Source of the DNA: Humidesulfovibrio sp.
GTDB lineage: Bacteria; Desulfobacterota; Desulfovibrionia; Desulfovibrionales; Desulfovibrionaceae
Assembly (NCBI RefSeq): GCF_030689645.1
Contig: NZ_JAUYFU010000077.1
Location: 37,624-101,623, forward strand
DNA: 64,000 bases
Direction of reading: 5' to 3'
In this document: positions 50,368-58,618 of the stretch, one piece after another
Layout: every line of letters starts with the position of its first letter
Numbering within the stretch: the stretch's first letter is position 1
The notes under the pieces: generated by a model
Told to the model about the DNA's origin: nothing
The model's database searches: none
Seen by the model: only the letters and a program-made list of their open reading frames with translations
Program-made: the position numbers and the translations under genes

Positions 50368-51558
50368 TCAGGCAATATCAGGCGGCAACTGAAGCCCGCG
50401 CGGCAACAAGGCTCGGCCGGGCGAAAGAAGATCGCGCGGCAGGCTCGGATACTCCTCACTCAAGGCATGGCGCACATTACCTGCTCCAGCTGCGTCAAAA
50501 CCAGCCAGCTTGCGGCGCAGTTCGTCATCGTCCTTGCGCAGGCGGCTCAAGTGCTCGATCTCCATATCCAGAGCCAGGGCCTGGGGGCCGACAAGCCCCG
50601 TAAGCCGTTCATGCACAGAATTGACGAAGCGTAAGTTAGAAGTCCGGCGGAACAGCCGCAACTGGATGTCCGGCCAAAGCCCAAAGCCGACCAGCGCCTT
50701 GCCTGGCGCGGGATACGGCGTGACGCGGGGGAAATGCCAGCCCGCGATCAATGGATCAGCGCAGAGCAGCGACAATGCCGCCCAGGCCTCTTCCGAAAAT
50801 CGCTCGTCGGCGTCAAGGTACAGCACCCAATCGCCAGAGCAGGCGGCCAGCATTGCGTTGCGCTGGGCAGAGAAATCCCGCTCCAGGGGCCGAGCGGCCT
50901 GCCAAACCAGGAAGCGCTCGGGCACGGCGATTCGTGGCAAGGCATCCGCATCCCATATGAGCACAAGCTCGTGCAGCCAATCCGGCATCTGGGCAAAGAA
51001 GCCCTGCAGATCCGGCTCTGCTGGCGATAGAATCGCAGCAACGGAAAGCCTGGGCGCGGGCACAGCCGTTGGCGGCGGCAGAAATTTAGACCGCGTGAGC
51101 AAAAGCTCCAGAGCCTTGAGCCGGGCCTTTGCCGCAGGCGGCAGCTCCGGGTTCGGCAAAACGAAGGTGTCAGCCAGGGCCAACCCTGCGCGGTCCAGCA
51201 GCAGCAAAAGCGCCCAGGGCGAGGCATCCAGGGCCAGCAGCGCAGGACCCTCCCGCCGCCACCAGCCAAGCCGCCCGGAGCCCCGAAGCGCACGCGCCAA
51301 AGGAAGATCCTGGTCGCACACCACGAGGGTTCCACCGGGCAGGGCGCCCGCCAGAATCTCGGCCACGGCCCCGGAGCCAAGCCCCAGCAACACCAGCCGG
51401 GCCTTGCCGGATCGCTCAAAGGCCGCCGCGCAGCGCCCGGCAAGGCGTTCCGCAACATCTGGCGCAGGGGGCGCAGGGGGCGGCGCAACCTCCGCGCCCT
51501 TGAAGTCAAAAGCCAGCACCTCAGCAGCGTAGTCGAAAAGCAGATTCACGACCGTCAC
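50368..51558 (-). CDS. GT2-family glycosyltransferase with N-terminal extension
   Basis: The protein has 396 residues from the GTG at 51558, which overlaps the previous stop as GTGA. Residues about 1-170 form an unassigned Ala/Leu-rich domain with a Rossmann-like LVLLGLGSGAVAEILAGAL. From about 170 a GT2 domain follows: RLSVAAILSPAEPDLQGFFA, ERDFSAQRNAMLAACSGDWV, and the DxD motif in LYLDADERFSEEAW. The layout resembles bacterial beta-glucosyltransferases of the WaaE type. It is translationally coupled to a GT4 gene and to the PEP-synthase-like gene. Donor and acceptor are unknown. Confidence 0.82.
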   Translation of the reverse strand: MTVVNLLFDYAAEVLAFDFKGAEVAPPPAPPAPDVAERLAGRCAAAFERSGKARLVLLGLGSGAVAEILAGALPGGTLVVCDQDLPLARALRGSGRLGWWRREGPALLALDASPWALLLLLDRAGLALADTFVLPNPELPPAAKARLKALELLLTRSKFLPPPTAVPAPRLSVAAILSPAEPDLQGFFAQMPDWLHELVLIWDADALPRIAVPERFLVWQAARPLERDFSAQRNAMLAACSGDWVLYLDADERFSEEAWAALSLLCADPLIAGWHFPRVTPYPAPGKALVGFGLWPDIQLRLFRRTSNLRFVNSVHERLTGLVGPQALALDMEIEHLSRLRKDDDELRRKLAGFDAAGAGNVRHALSEEYPSLPRDLLSPGRALLPRGLQLPPDIA

Positions 51559-52664
51559 TGCGCAATCCCCTTTCGTTGCAGCAAGTCCAGATACATCTCC
51601 GCCAGCTGCGCGGCCACGTTCTGGGCCCGAAAAAGATGCGCAGCCTTGCGGCGGCCTGCCAAACCCAAGGCGCTGGACTCCTGCTGGTGCTCCATGAGCC
51701 AGCGCACGGCTTGAGCGTATTCTTCCGCCGTTTGAGCCACAAACCCGGTGACGCCATGCTCCACCAGCTCCAGCTGGGCATTGTCGCGCTCGCCTTCGCT
51801 TGGGTGCGTCACCACAGGCAGGCCGCAGGCCATGGCCTCGGCTATGACCAGCCCGAAACTCTCGCCAGTATCGTTGGCGTGGGCCAAAACCGTCAGCCCG
51901 CCATAGAACTCCGCCAACTCCGCGTCCGTAGACAGGGGCGGCAAGAACTCGACGCAGGCCTGCAAGCCCTGTTCTCGCACAAAGGCCTCAGCCTCAGGGA
52001 TGCCGCCGACAATGCGACAGCGAAAATCCGGCACGCCGCGCGCAAGCAGGGGCAGGATGTCCAGGGCCAGCCGGGACCACTTGCCAGGGTCGGCGCGGGA
52101 GATGCGGCCCAGGGTCGGGCCCTGCGCGCACGGGCCCCCAGGCAGCGCGGCGGCGAAATAATCCGTGTCCACGGGGTTGTACAGCACGCCATAGTGCGGC
52201 CACTCTGACGTAATGCCCGTGTGCCGGGCGAAGCGTTCAGCGCAGAAGCGCGAGACGAACAGGTGCGTGTCGATGACCGCAGCAGACGGTGATGGATCGT
52301 GCCTGCCGAAGACGTTGGTTTCCACCACGACAACGGGGTTCTTCGCGGCGTAGTCACGCACGGGGCGCAGAAAATCCGGCTCGGACCAGCCTGCCCGGTG
52401 CAGGTGAAGAACGTGGGGGCGGAAGGCTTGCAGGGCCTTGGAAAGATCCATGCCGATGAAAGTGGCGCTGCCGCCGGAGCGGATCTGGGCGGCGCGAGGA
52501 CCGTCCACCGGACTATGAACTGCGGTTTCAAAGCGTTGCGAGTCCAGGTGGCGCACAAAAAGCTGGGCCACCTTCTCCGTTCCGCCAAGCCCGAGAGACT
52601 TGAGGACGTGGAGCACGCGGATGCGGCCTGCCTGGGCCGCAGGTGCGCCAGCCCCCTGGCTCAC
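51555..52664 (-). CDS. GT4-family glycosyltransferase
   Basis: The protein has 369 residues from the GTG at 52664, which overlaps the upstream gene's stop as GTGA. The N-terminal RIRVLHVLKSLGLGGTEKVA is the classic GT4 glycine loop; LGRISRADPGKWSRL and the donor site TGESFGLVIAEAMACGLPVV (E-x7-E type) follow in the C-terminal domain. It is a retaining, nucleotide-sugar-dependent enzyme by family. The overlap on both sides suggests near-equal expression with the GT2 enzyme and the PEP-synthase-like protein. Confidence 0.88.
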   Translation of the reverse strand: MSQGAGAPAAQAGRIRVLHVLKSLGLGGTEKVAQLFVRHLDSQRFETAVHSPVDGPRAAQIRSGGSATFIGMDLSKALQAFRPHVLHLHRAGWSEPDFLRPVRDYAAKNPVVVVETNVFGRHDPSPSAAVIDTHLFVSRFCAERFARHTGITSEWPHYGVLYNPVDTDYFAAALPGGPCAQGPTLGRISRADPGKWSRLALDILPLLARGVPDFRCRIVGGIPEAEAFVREQGLQACVEFLPPLSTDAELAEFYGGLTVLAHANDTGESFGLVIAEAMACGLPVVTHPSEGERDNAQLELVEHGVTGFVAQTAEEYAQAVRWLMEHQQESSALGLAGRRKAAHLFRAQNVAAQLAEMYLDLLQRKGIAQ

Positions 52665-55345
52665 TGTGCGCCTCCTGGGGCTGCAGGCGGCGCCAGGAAC
52701 GGCGTGGCCAGCATGCCCTCGATGTCCGCCAACAGCCGTTGGCGCAAGGCGTCGGCTGCGCCGCGGTCGGCAATGGCCATATCCAGCTGGCGCGTGTGAA
52801 CCAGCAGATAGCCAAGGATGCGCAGCCTATCCAGGATGAAGTCGTGGCGGCGGCTTTCGGCCTTGGCGAAAAGATTGTCGCCGCGCAGCTTGGTCTGAAA
52901 ATCATAGCGCTCCAGGATCTCGCCGATGAGCTCGGCGCGCAGCACCCGGCGGCTCTCGTCCGCCGCGCCGCCGCTGAACTTGAACCCAGCATAGCTGTCG
53001 AAGTCGCCATCGGTGAGCATGGACTCGATGGTGGTGAAATGGAAGCCGAAGCGCGAGTTGAGGCAGGCGTAACGTTTGGAGATCATGAACACGTTGCGCT
53101 CATTGAACCCCCCGGCAGCGCCTTCGGCCAGCTCCGGGTTCATGGTGGCCTGAAGGAAGATGTTCATCATGCCTGCCTTGCTGGCGGGCGGCGGCCCGGC
53201 CCAGGGCACAGCCACTATGCCCGCCCAGATAGCCAGCATGGGCGGGCTCACGATGTCCCCCAAGTCCACAAAACGCTCCGGCACCTGGCGCGAGAACCCG
53301 TCGTCCAGATTCACCACCCACCACTGCATGGGCACCTTGCACACCAGCTGTTTGCTGGCCTGGCTGACCAGCCCGCTCTTGGAGCCGAAATTAAACATGT
53401 CTCGCACGCTCATCTCATGGGCGTAGCGGGTGATGTCGTGATAGGTGGCGCAGGCCTCGGGCTTGAAATCCGGTGCCTCCGGGTCGGTAAGGTTCAGCGG
53501 CAGGATGAGCCGCGTCACCTCGCGCAGGCTCTCGAAGACCGGGCTGCCCGCCATGACTGGAGCGGGAGCATCGTTCTGGGACAACAACAGCTCCACCCGG
53601 CCCGCATAAATGCGTCTGCCCAGGGCGTCCACGGTGACGGTTTCGCCCTCCTGAAAGCGCGTGGATGCGCTCTCCACGTCGAACAGCGCAGGCACGCCGA
53701 ACTCCCGCGCCACGTTGGCCAAGTGTCCGGTGATGCCGCCCTGCTCCGTCACCAGGGCCGAGGCTCTGGAAAGAAGCGAAGCCCAGCGCGGCAAGGCCAT
53801 GGGCGCAACAAGCACGCCGCCGTCGGGGAAGCGCAGGGCGTCGATCTCCTTCCGGGCCACGAACACAGGCCCTGCGCCCGCGCCTGCGCAGGCAGTGGTG
53901 CCGCCAGCGAAAAGCTCCTGCGCCCCTGCAATGGCGCGGCCCGCCGGAGCGGCATCCGCCGCGGGGGACACCTGCTGCAGCGGACGGCATTGTAACAAAA
54001 ACACCTGGCCCGCCTGGTCAACAGCCCATTCGATATCTTGGGGGCCGCCGTAGGCTTCCTCCAGAAGTTCGGCCAGACCGGCCAGCTCCAAGGCCTGAAC
54101 ATCAGTGAGCGAAGGCGCTTCGGCCTGACCAGGATCCAATGCCTCGCGGCGAAGACCCTCTCCAAGGTCGGGGACAGTGCGCTCAAATTTGTGTTTTATG
54201 CTGCTCTCCCGCAGGGCAAAAGCATCGCTTTGGGACCCGGGCACGCGGTCCACGATGAAAAGATCCGTGGGCGTCGTGCCGTCCACAACAGCCGTTGGCA
54301 GGCCCCACACGGAATTGATGAACACCGAGGTGTCGCGGGCGTCCAGTGGATTGCGCGAGTACATGACTCCGCCGGCCCGCGCATCCACCAGCTCCATGCA
54401 CCCCACGCACATGGCAACATCCTCGTCGCGGATGCCGCGATTCAGACGGTAGGTGATCGCGTGCAGGGTGTGCTTGCTGGCCACGATTTCCTTGTAGGCG
54501 TCCAGCAGGTTTTCCGGCGACACGTTGAGCAGGCTCTTGAACTGTCCGGCAAAGGTGGTCCCCGCCGCGTCCTCGCCCAGTGCGCTGCTGCGCAAAGACA
54601 CGCGCACCACCGGACTGGAGGACTCTTCGCAGAGCCGCGCATAGGCCGCCTTGATGGCCTCGGCCAGAGCATCGGGCACGCTGGCCGCCATGATGCGCTG
54701 CTGGATCTCCGAAGACACGCGGTAGCGCGAGGCGATGGCCTCGGAGGCATCAGCCCCGCCGGAGTCCTCGGGCAGGCTTTGCAGCCGGGCGTTGATTTCA
54801 GCCTGGAGGTCGCCAGCGGCCATGAAGGCTTCGTAGCCTGCGGCGGTAATGACGAAGCCTGCGGGCACAGGCAGGTGCAGGGAGGTTCGCATATCCGCAA
54901 GATTGGCCATCTTGCTGCCGGTCAAGTCGGCTGCGTGGCGGTCGATTTCCGAGAAATGCAGCACCAGCGGCGCGCCCTGGTGCGCAGCGCGACGGTCCAG
55001 AATTTCGTCAATCCCCGCCTGAATGGCGGCGAGGCGGGAAAAAAGAGCCTCGTAGCGGCCAGGTTCAAGCTCGGACAAGGCCCGCACCAGTTTGAACACG
55101 TTGACGCCGATGGCGGTGGCGCTTGCGCGCACAAAACTCATGCCGAAGATGGCCTTGCCCTTAAGCGCCTCTTCAAGGTCGCTCATGATCTCCAGCGCCT
55201 TGTTGTTGGCCTCAAGCAGGCGCATGAAGGCCTGCGAGCGCACGGCAAACAAGGCGCGCAGCTCTTCATCGCTGGGCGCAGGAGCTCCAGCGCCGCCGGC
55301 AAGGGCCTGCATGATCCGGCTGAAGAAACCTGGTCGATTGGCCAT
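52661..55345 (-). CDS. PEP-synthase-like protein: ATP-grasp and swivelling-His domains, no PEP-binding barrel
   Basis: The protein has 894 residues. About 1-125 is an N-terminal helical region. About 130-455 is a PPDK/PEP-synthase ATP-grasp domain (KMANLADMRTSLHLPVPAGF, VVRVSLRSSALGEDAAG, GGVMYSRNPLDARD, DIEWAVDQAGQVFLLQCRP). About 470-590 is the swivelling domain with His541 in EQGGITGHLANVAREFGVP. The last 300 residues lack the PEP-binding TIM barrel and instead hold an unrecognised domain (YHDITRYAHEMSVRDMFNFG, FGFHFTTIESMLTDGDFDSY). The three-part scheme recalls rifampin phosphotransferase, where the His carries phosphate to a non-pyruvate acceptor. It overlaps the GT4 gene. Confidence 0.85.
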   Translation of the reverse strand: MANRPGFFSRIMQALAGGAGAPAPSDEELRALFAVRSQAFMRLLEANNKALEIMSDLEEALKGKAIFGMSFVRASATAIGVNVFKLVRALSELEPGRYEALFSRLAAIQAGIDEILDRRAAHQGAPLVLHFSEIDRHAADLTGSKMANLADMRTSLHLPVPAGFVITAAGYEAFMAAGDLQAEINARLQSLPEDSGGADASEAIASRYRVSSEIQQRIMAASVPDALAEAIKAAYARLCEESSSPVVRVSLRSSALGEDAAGTTFAGQFKSLLNVSPENLLDAYKEIVASKHTLHAITYRLNRGIRDEDVAMCVGCMELVDARAGGVMYSRNPLDARDTSVFINSVWGLPTAVVDGTTPTDLFIVDRVPGSQSDAFALRESSIKHKFERTVPDLGEGLRREALDPGQAEAPSLTDVQALELAGLAELLEEAYGGPQDIEWAVDQAGQVFLLQCRPLQQVSPAADAAPAGRAIAGAQELFAGGTTACAGAGAGPVFVARKEIDALRFPDGGVLVAPMALPRWASLLSRASALVTEQGGITGHLANVAREFGVPALFDVESASTRFQEGETVTVDALGRRIYAGRVELLLSQNDAPAPVMAGSPVFESLREVTRLILPLNLTDPEAPDFKPEACATYHDITRYAHEMSVRDMFNFGSKSGLVSQASKQLVCKVPMQWWVVNLDDGFSRQVPERFVDLGDIVSPPMLAIWAGIVAVPWAGPPPASKAGMMNIFLQATMNPELAEGAAGGFNERNVFMISKRYACLNSRFGFHFTTIESMLTDGDFDSYAGFKFSGGAADESRRVLRAELIGEILERYDFQTKLRGDNLFAKAESRRHDFILDRLRILGYLLVHTRQLDMAIADRGAADALRQRLLADIEGMLATPFLAPPAAPGGAQ

Positions 55346-55459
55346 GGCTGATCATTCGCAGAAAAATCCAGCGGAGACAAGCGCCTTGGCCCTTCTCCGT
55401 CCAAAGACTGCACCAAGCTTTCTACAAACCGCTTCCTTCAACAATCCCCCTGAAACCCC

Positions 55460-55488
55460 TTGCATATCCCCGTAGCGGAGAGTAATGT
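55460..55488 (+). promoter_or_regulatory. Promoter of the kinase-to-lipA run
   Basis: TTGCAT (55460-55465) and TAATGT (55483-55488) are 17 bases apart, with a leader of about 73 bases before the ATG at 55568. Confidence 0.65.
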
Positions 55489-55567
55489 TCAATGCTGGCC
55501 GGGGGCTCCGCCATGCGCCTTGTCGTTTTCCGCATCCAGCCAACACAACTGCACAAGGGTGAGCCGC

Positions 55568-57229
55568 ATGATTGAAAGCTCGGGGTACACGAAGCTGCGC
55601 ATAAAGATGATCCTGACCACCCTCGGATTTTCTCTCATTCCGCTTTTGATCCTCGGATACACCATCTACCGCCAATTCGAAGCCGCCCACACAGGCAAGG
55701 TCATTCAGCACCTGAGCCACCTGACCGAGAACAAACGCCGCACCATCGACCTTTTTCTGAACGAACGCCTCTCGCAGCTCATGGCCATCGCATACACGCA
55801 CCAGGTGGAATACTTCCTTGAAGGCAGCACGCTGGAAAGCGTGTTCACCCTCATGCAGGCGCGCAGCAAATACTACATCGACCTCGGCATCATCGACCAG
55901 AACGGCAACCATGTCGCTTACACTGGCCCCTACCAGGCAATCCGCACCGCCAACTACAAAGAAGAAGAATGGTTCAGCCAGGTGCAGGCCAAGGGTTTCT
56001 ACATCAGCGACGTCTTCCTGGGACGCCGCAACTACCCCCACTTCATCATCGCCGTAAGCCGCCGCGACGGGGACAAGACCTGGATACTGCGCGCCACCAT
56101 CGACTCGGACATCTTTGACTCACTCGTGCAGAGCGACCAGCTGGGCGCCAACGGCGACGCCTTCCTGCTCAACGCCGATAACGTGCTGCAATCCAAGCCC
56201 CGGTTCGGGCCAAAACTTTTGGCGCGCATGGATTTGGGCGCCTTTGCGCGCTTCACCGGCGTGCGCACGGAAACCATCGCCGTGGACGGCAAGCCCTTCC
56301 TGGTGGGCCTGGCTTGGCTTGAGAACAAAAACTGGCTCCTGGCCATCCGCGATGATCCCTCTGAAGAAATGATGCCTCTGGCCCACACGCGCTCCCTGAT
56401 GTGGATCATCCTTGCAGGAGGCTTCCTGCTCATAGCGGGCGGAACCATTCTCACCAGCAACACCATTCTGGCCCAGCTGGTGCGATCCGAACGCGAAAAA
56501 GCCATGCTCAACGCCAGCCTCACCCAGTCGAGCAAGATGGCCTCCCTTGGCAAGATGGCGGCGGGAGTGGCCCATGAGATCAACAATCCGCTGGCCATCA
56601 TCAAAGAAAAAGCCGGCTGGATGCGCGACCTGCTTGAAGAAGAGGACGTCAAGGCCAGCCCAAACTATAAAGAGCTTGAGGACGCCATCGCCAAAATCGA
56701 GTACCACGTCACACGCGCCAAGGACGTGACGCACCGGCTGCTCGGCTTCGCCCGGCGTATGGACCCCATCCATGAAGACGTGAACATCAACGATGTCATC
56801 AACCAGACCATCACCTTCCTGCAGAATGAGGCCAGATACCGCGCCATCGAAATCCACACCGGCTTCCAGACGGACCTGCCCTTTGTGGCCAGCGACTCGG
56901 CCCAACTGCAGCAGGTGTTCCTGAACATCATCGACAACGCCATCGACGCCATTGGCAAGGACGGAAACATTCACATCCGCACCATGGCCGTGCACGACCC
57001 AAACGAAGTCATCATCACGATCAAAGACTCCGGCCCTGGCATTCCCAGGGAAAAACTGGACAAAATATTTGATCCCTTCTTCACCACCAAAAAGGTGGGC
57101 GAGGGCACCGGGCTCGGCCTGACCATAAGCTTCAGCATCATTCAAAAGCTGGGTGGCCAGATCAAGGTGGAGAGCGAGGAAGGCCAGGGAGCCACTTTCA
57201 TCATCAGCCTGCCGCTGAACAAAGACTAG
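55568..57229 (+). CDS. Membrane sensor histidine kinase with extracytoplasmic Cache-like domain
   Basis: The protein has 553 residues from the ATG at 55568; an upstream frame overlaps the promoter. TM1 is near 14-34. An extracytoplasmic double-Cache-type sensor spans about 40-270 (YYIDLGIIDQNGNHVAYTG, ATIDSDIFDSLVQSD). TM2 is near 278-298. The HisKA box MAAGVAHEINNPLAII has His336, and the HATPase_c boxes are DNAIDAIGKDG, DSGPGIPREKL and EGTGLGLTIS. It faces a small-molecule signal outside the cytoplasm. It is followed by a single-domain receiver and a second kinase. Confidence 0.92.
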   Translation: MIESSGYTKLRIKMILTTLGFSLIPLLILGYTIYRQFEAAHTGKVIQHLSHLTENKRRTIDLFLNERLSQLMAIAYTHQVEYFLEGSTLESVFTLMQARSKYYIDLGIIDQNGNHVAYTGPYQAIRTANYKEEEWFSQVQAKGFYISDVFLGRRNYPHFIIAVSRRDGDKTWILRATIDSDIFDSLVQSDQLGANGDAFLLNADNVLQSKPRFGPKLLARMDLGAFARFTGVRTETIAVDGKPFLVGLAWLENKNWLLAIRDDPSEEMMPLAHTRSLMWIILAGGFLLIAGGTILTSNTILAQLVRSEREKAMLNASLTQSSKMASLGKMAAGVAHEINNPLAIIKEKAGWMRDLLEEEDVKASPNYKELEDAIAKIEYHVTRAKDVTHRLLGFARRMDPIHEDVNINDVINQTITFLQNEARYRAIEIHTGFQTDLPFVASDSAQLQQVFLNIIDNAIDAIGKDGNIHIRTMAVHDPNEVIITIKDSGPGIPREKLDKIFDPFFTTKKVGEGTGLGLTISFSIIQKLGGQIKVESEEGQGATFIISLPLNKD

Positions 57230-57255
57230 CCTGCTACAGGAACAAAGGATCGCCA

Positions 57256-57651
57256 ATGGACATCAAAATCCTGCTGGTGGATGACGAGTTCGATTTCGTC
57301 GAGACCATGACCAAGCGCTTCCACATCCGCAAGATGCCCGTCACCTCCGCTGCAAGCGGGATGGAAGCCCTGAAGCTCATTGACGAGCAGGACTTCGACG
57401 TGGTCATTCTGGATGTGCGCATGCCGGGCATGGACGGACTTGAGGTGCTGCGGCAAATCCGCGCCAAGCGCCCCCTTACCGAGGTCATCATGCTCACCGG
57501 CCACGCATCGCTTGATGCGGGAATGCAAGGCATGAGCCTAGGCGCTTACGACTACGTGCTCAAGCCGGCGGACTTCGACGAACTGCTGGACAAGGTGCGC
57601 CGGGCCGCCGAGCGCAAGGCACTCAATGTCAGCGCCCAGGCCAGAGGCTAA
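57256..57651 (+). CDS. Single-domain response regulator
   Basis: The protein has 131 residues and is only a receiver domain. The acidic pocket is VDDE near 8-11, phospho-acceptor Asp53 is in VILDVRMPGMDG, the Thr is in MLTGHAS, and the Lys is in YVLKPADFDEL. There is no output domain, so it probably acts by protein contact or as a phosphate relay between the flanking kinases. It overlaps the second kinase gene by 26 bases. Confidence 0.93.
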   Translation: MDIKILLVDDEFDFVETMTKRFHIRKMPVTSAASGMEALKLIDEQDFDVVILDVRMPGMDGLEVLRQIRAKRPLTEVIMLTGHASLDAGMQGMSLGAYDYVLKPADFDELLDKVRRAAERKALNVSAQARG

Positions 57652-58609
57652 CCACATCGGCGGCGCCCGGAAGCTGCTCTCCAAGGCCACCGGCGCGCGG
57701 GTGTGGAAAGAGCAGCGCCTGGTGCTTTGGCTGCATTTCCTGCTTCCGCCAGTGCTGGCCGCCCTGGTTGTGGCGGCCACCTTCGCCACCCCTCCCCTGG
57801 CCGCACTCCTGGCCGGGGCAGTACTCTTTCTTGCAGCCTGTTCCGCCCGCGGCCTCATGTCCAGGCTTTCACGCGCCGAAGAGGCCAAAAACCTGCTCAC
57901 CGCCCAGCTCATCCAGTCCCAGAAACTGGCCGCCGTGGGCGAACTCTCCGCAGGCATCGCGCACGAAATCAACAACCCCATCGCCATCATCGCCCAAGAG
58001 ACCGAATGGGCCGCGCACCTTTTGTCCGATGCGGAGAAGGCGAGCGGCGCCGACTTCGCCGAGGTGCGCGACTCCTTGCGCGAGATCCGCAGCCAGGTGG
58101 ACCGATGCAAGAACATCACCCACAAGCTGCTGGACTTCGCCCGCAAGCGCGAGCCTGTGCTGCAGGAAGTGGATGTGGCTCGACTGGTGGACGACATGGC
58201 CCGGTTGGTGGACAAAGAGGCCTCCTACAAGAACGTCACCCTGACCCGAACCCTGCCGGAGAACCTGCCTCGCCTGCGCACCGACGCGCCCCTGCTGCGC
58301 CAAGTGGTGCTGAACCTCATGACTAACGCCCTGCACGCCGTGGACAAAGGCGGTCTCATTGAGGTCACCGCCCAGGTCGATGAAGAGTTCATGAACATCC
58401 ACATCAAAGACAACGGGCACGGCATCGACCCGAAAGACATGGATAAGATTTTCAACCCATTCTTTACCACCAAGCCGCCTGGGCAAGGCACTGGCCTGGG
58501 CCTTTCCCTGTGCCACAACATGGTGAGCGGCATGGCTGGTCAGATCTGCGTGGAGAGCCAGTTGGGCAAGGGCACGACCTTCACCATCCGCCTGCCGCGC
58601 AAGGTCTAG
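57626..58609 (+). CDS. Histidine kinase without a periplasmic sensor domain
   Basis: The protein has 327 residues. Two closely spaced hydrophobic segments (about 33-70) anchor it in the membrane with almost no external loop. The HisKA box is ELSAGIAHEINNPIAII with His113, and the HATPase boxes are TNALHAVDKGG, DNGHGIDPKDM and GQGTGLGLSL. It is close in sequence to the kinase domain two genes upstream, suggesting duplication. It overlaps the receiver gene by 26 bases, a sign of coupled expression, and probably shares that receiver. Confidence 0.9.
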   Translation: MSAPRPEANHIGGARKLLSKATGARVWKEQRLVLWLHFLLPPVLAALVVAATFATPPLAALLAGAVLFLAACSARGLMSRLSRAEEAKNLLTAQLIQSQKLAAVGELSAGIAHEINNPIAIIAQETEWAAHLLSDAEKASGADFAEVRDSLREIRSQVDRCKNITHKLLDFARKREPVLQEVDVARLVDDMARLVDKEASYKNVTLTRTLPENLPRLRTDAPLLRQVVLNLMTNALHAVDKGGLIEVTAQVDEEFMNIHIKDNGHGIDPKDMDKIFNPFFTTKPPGQGTGLGLSLCHNMVSGMAGQICVESQLGKGTTFTIRLPRKV

Positions 58610-58618
58610 GAGGCCTGT

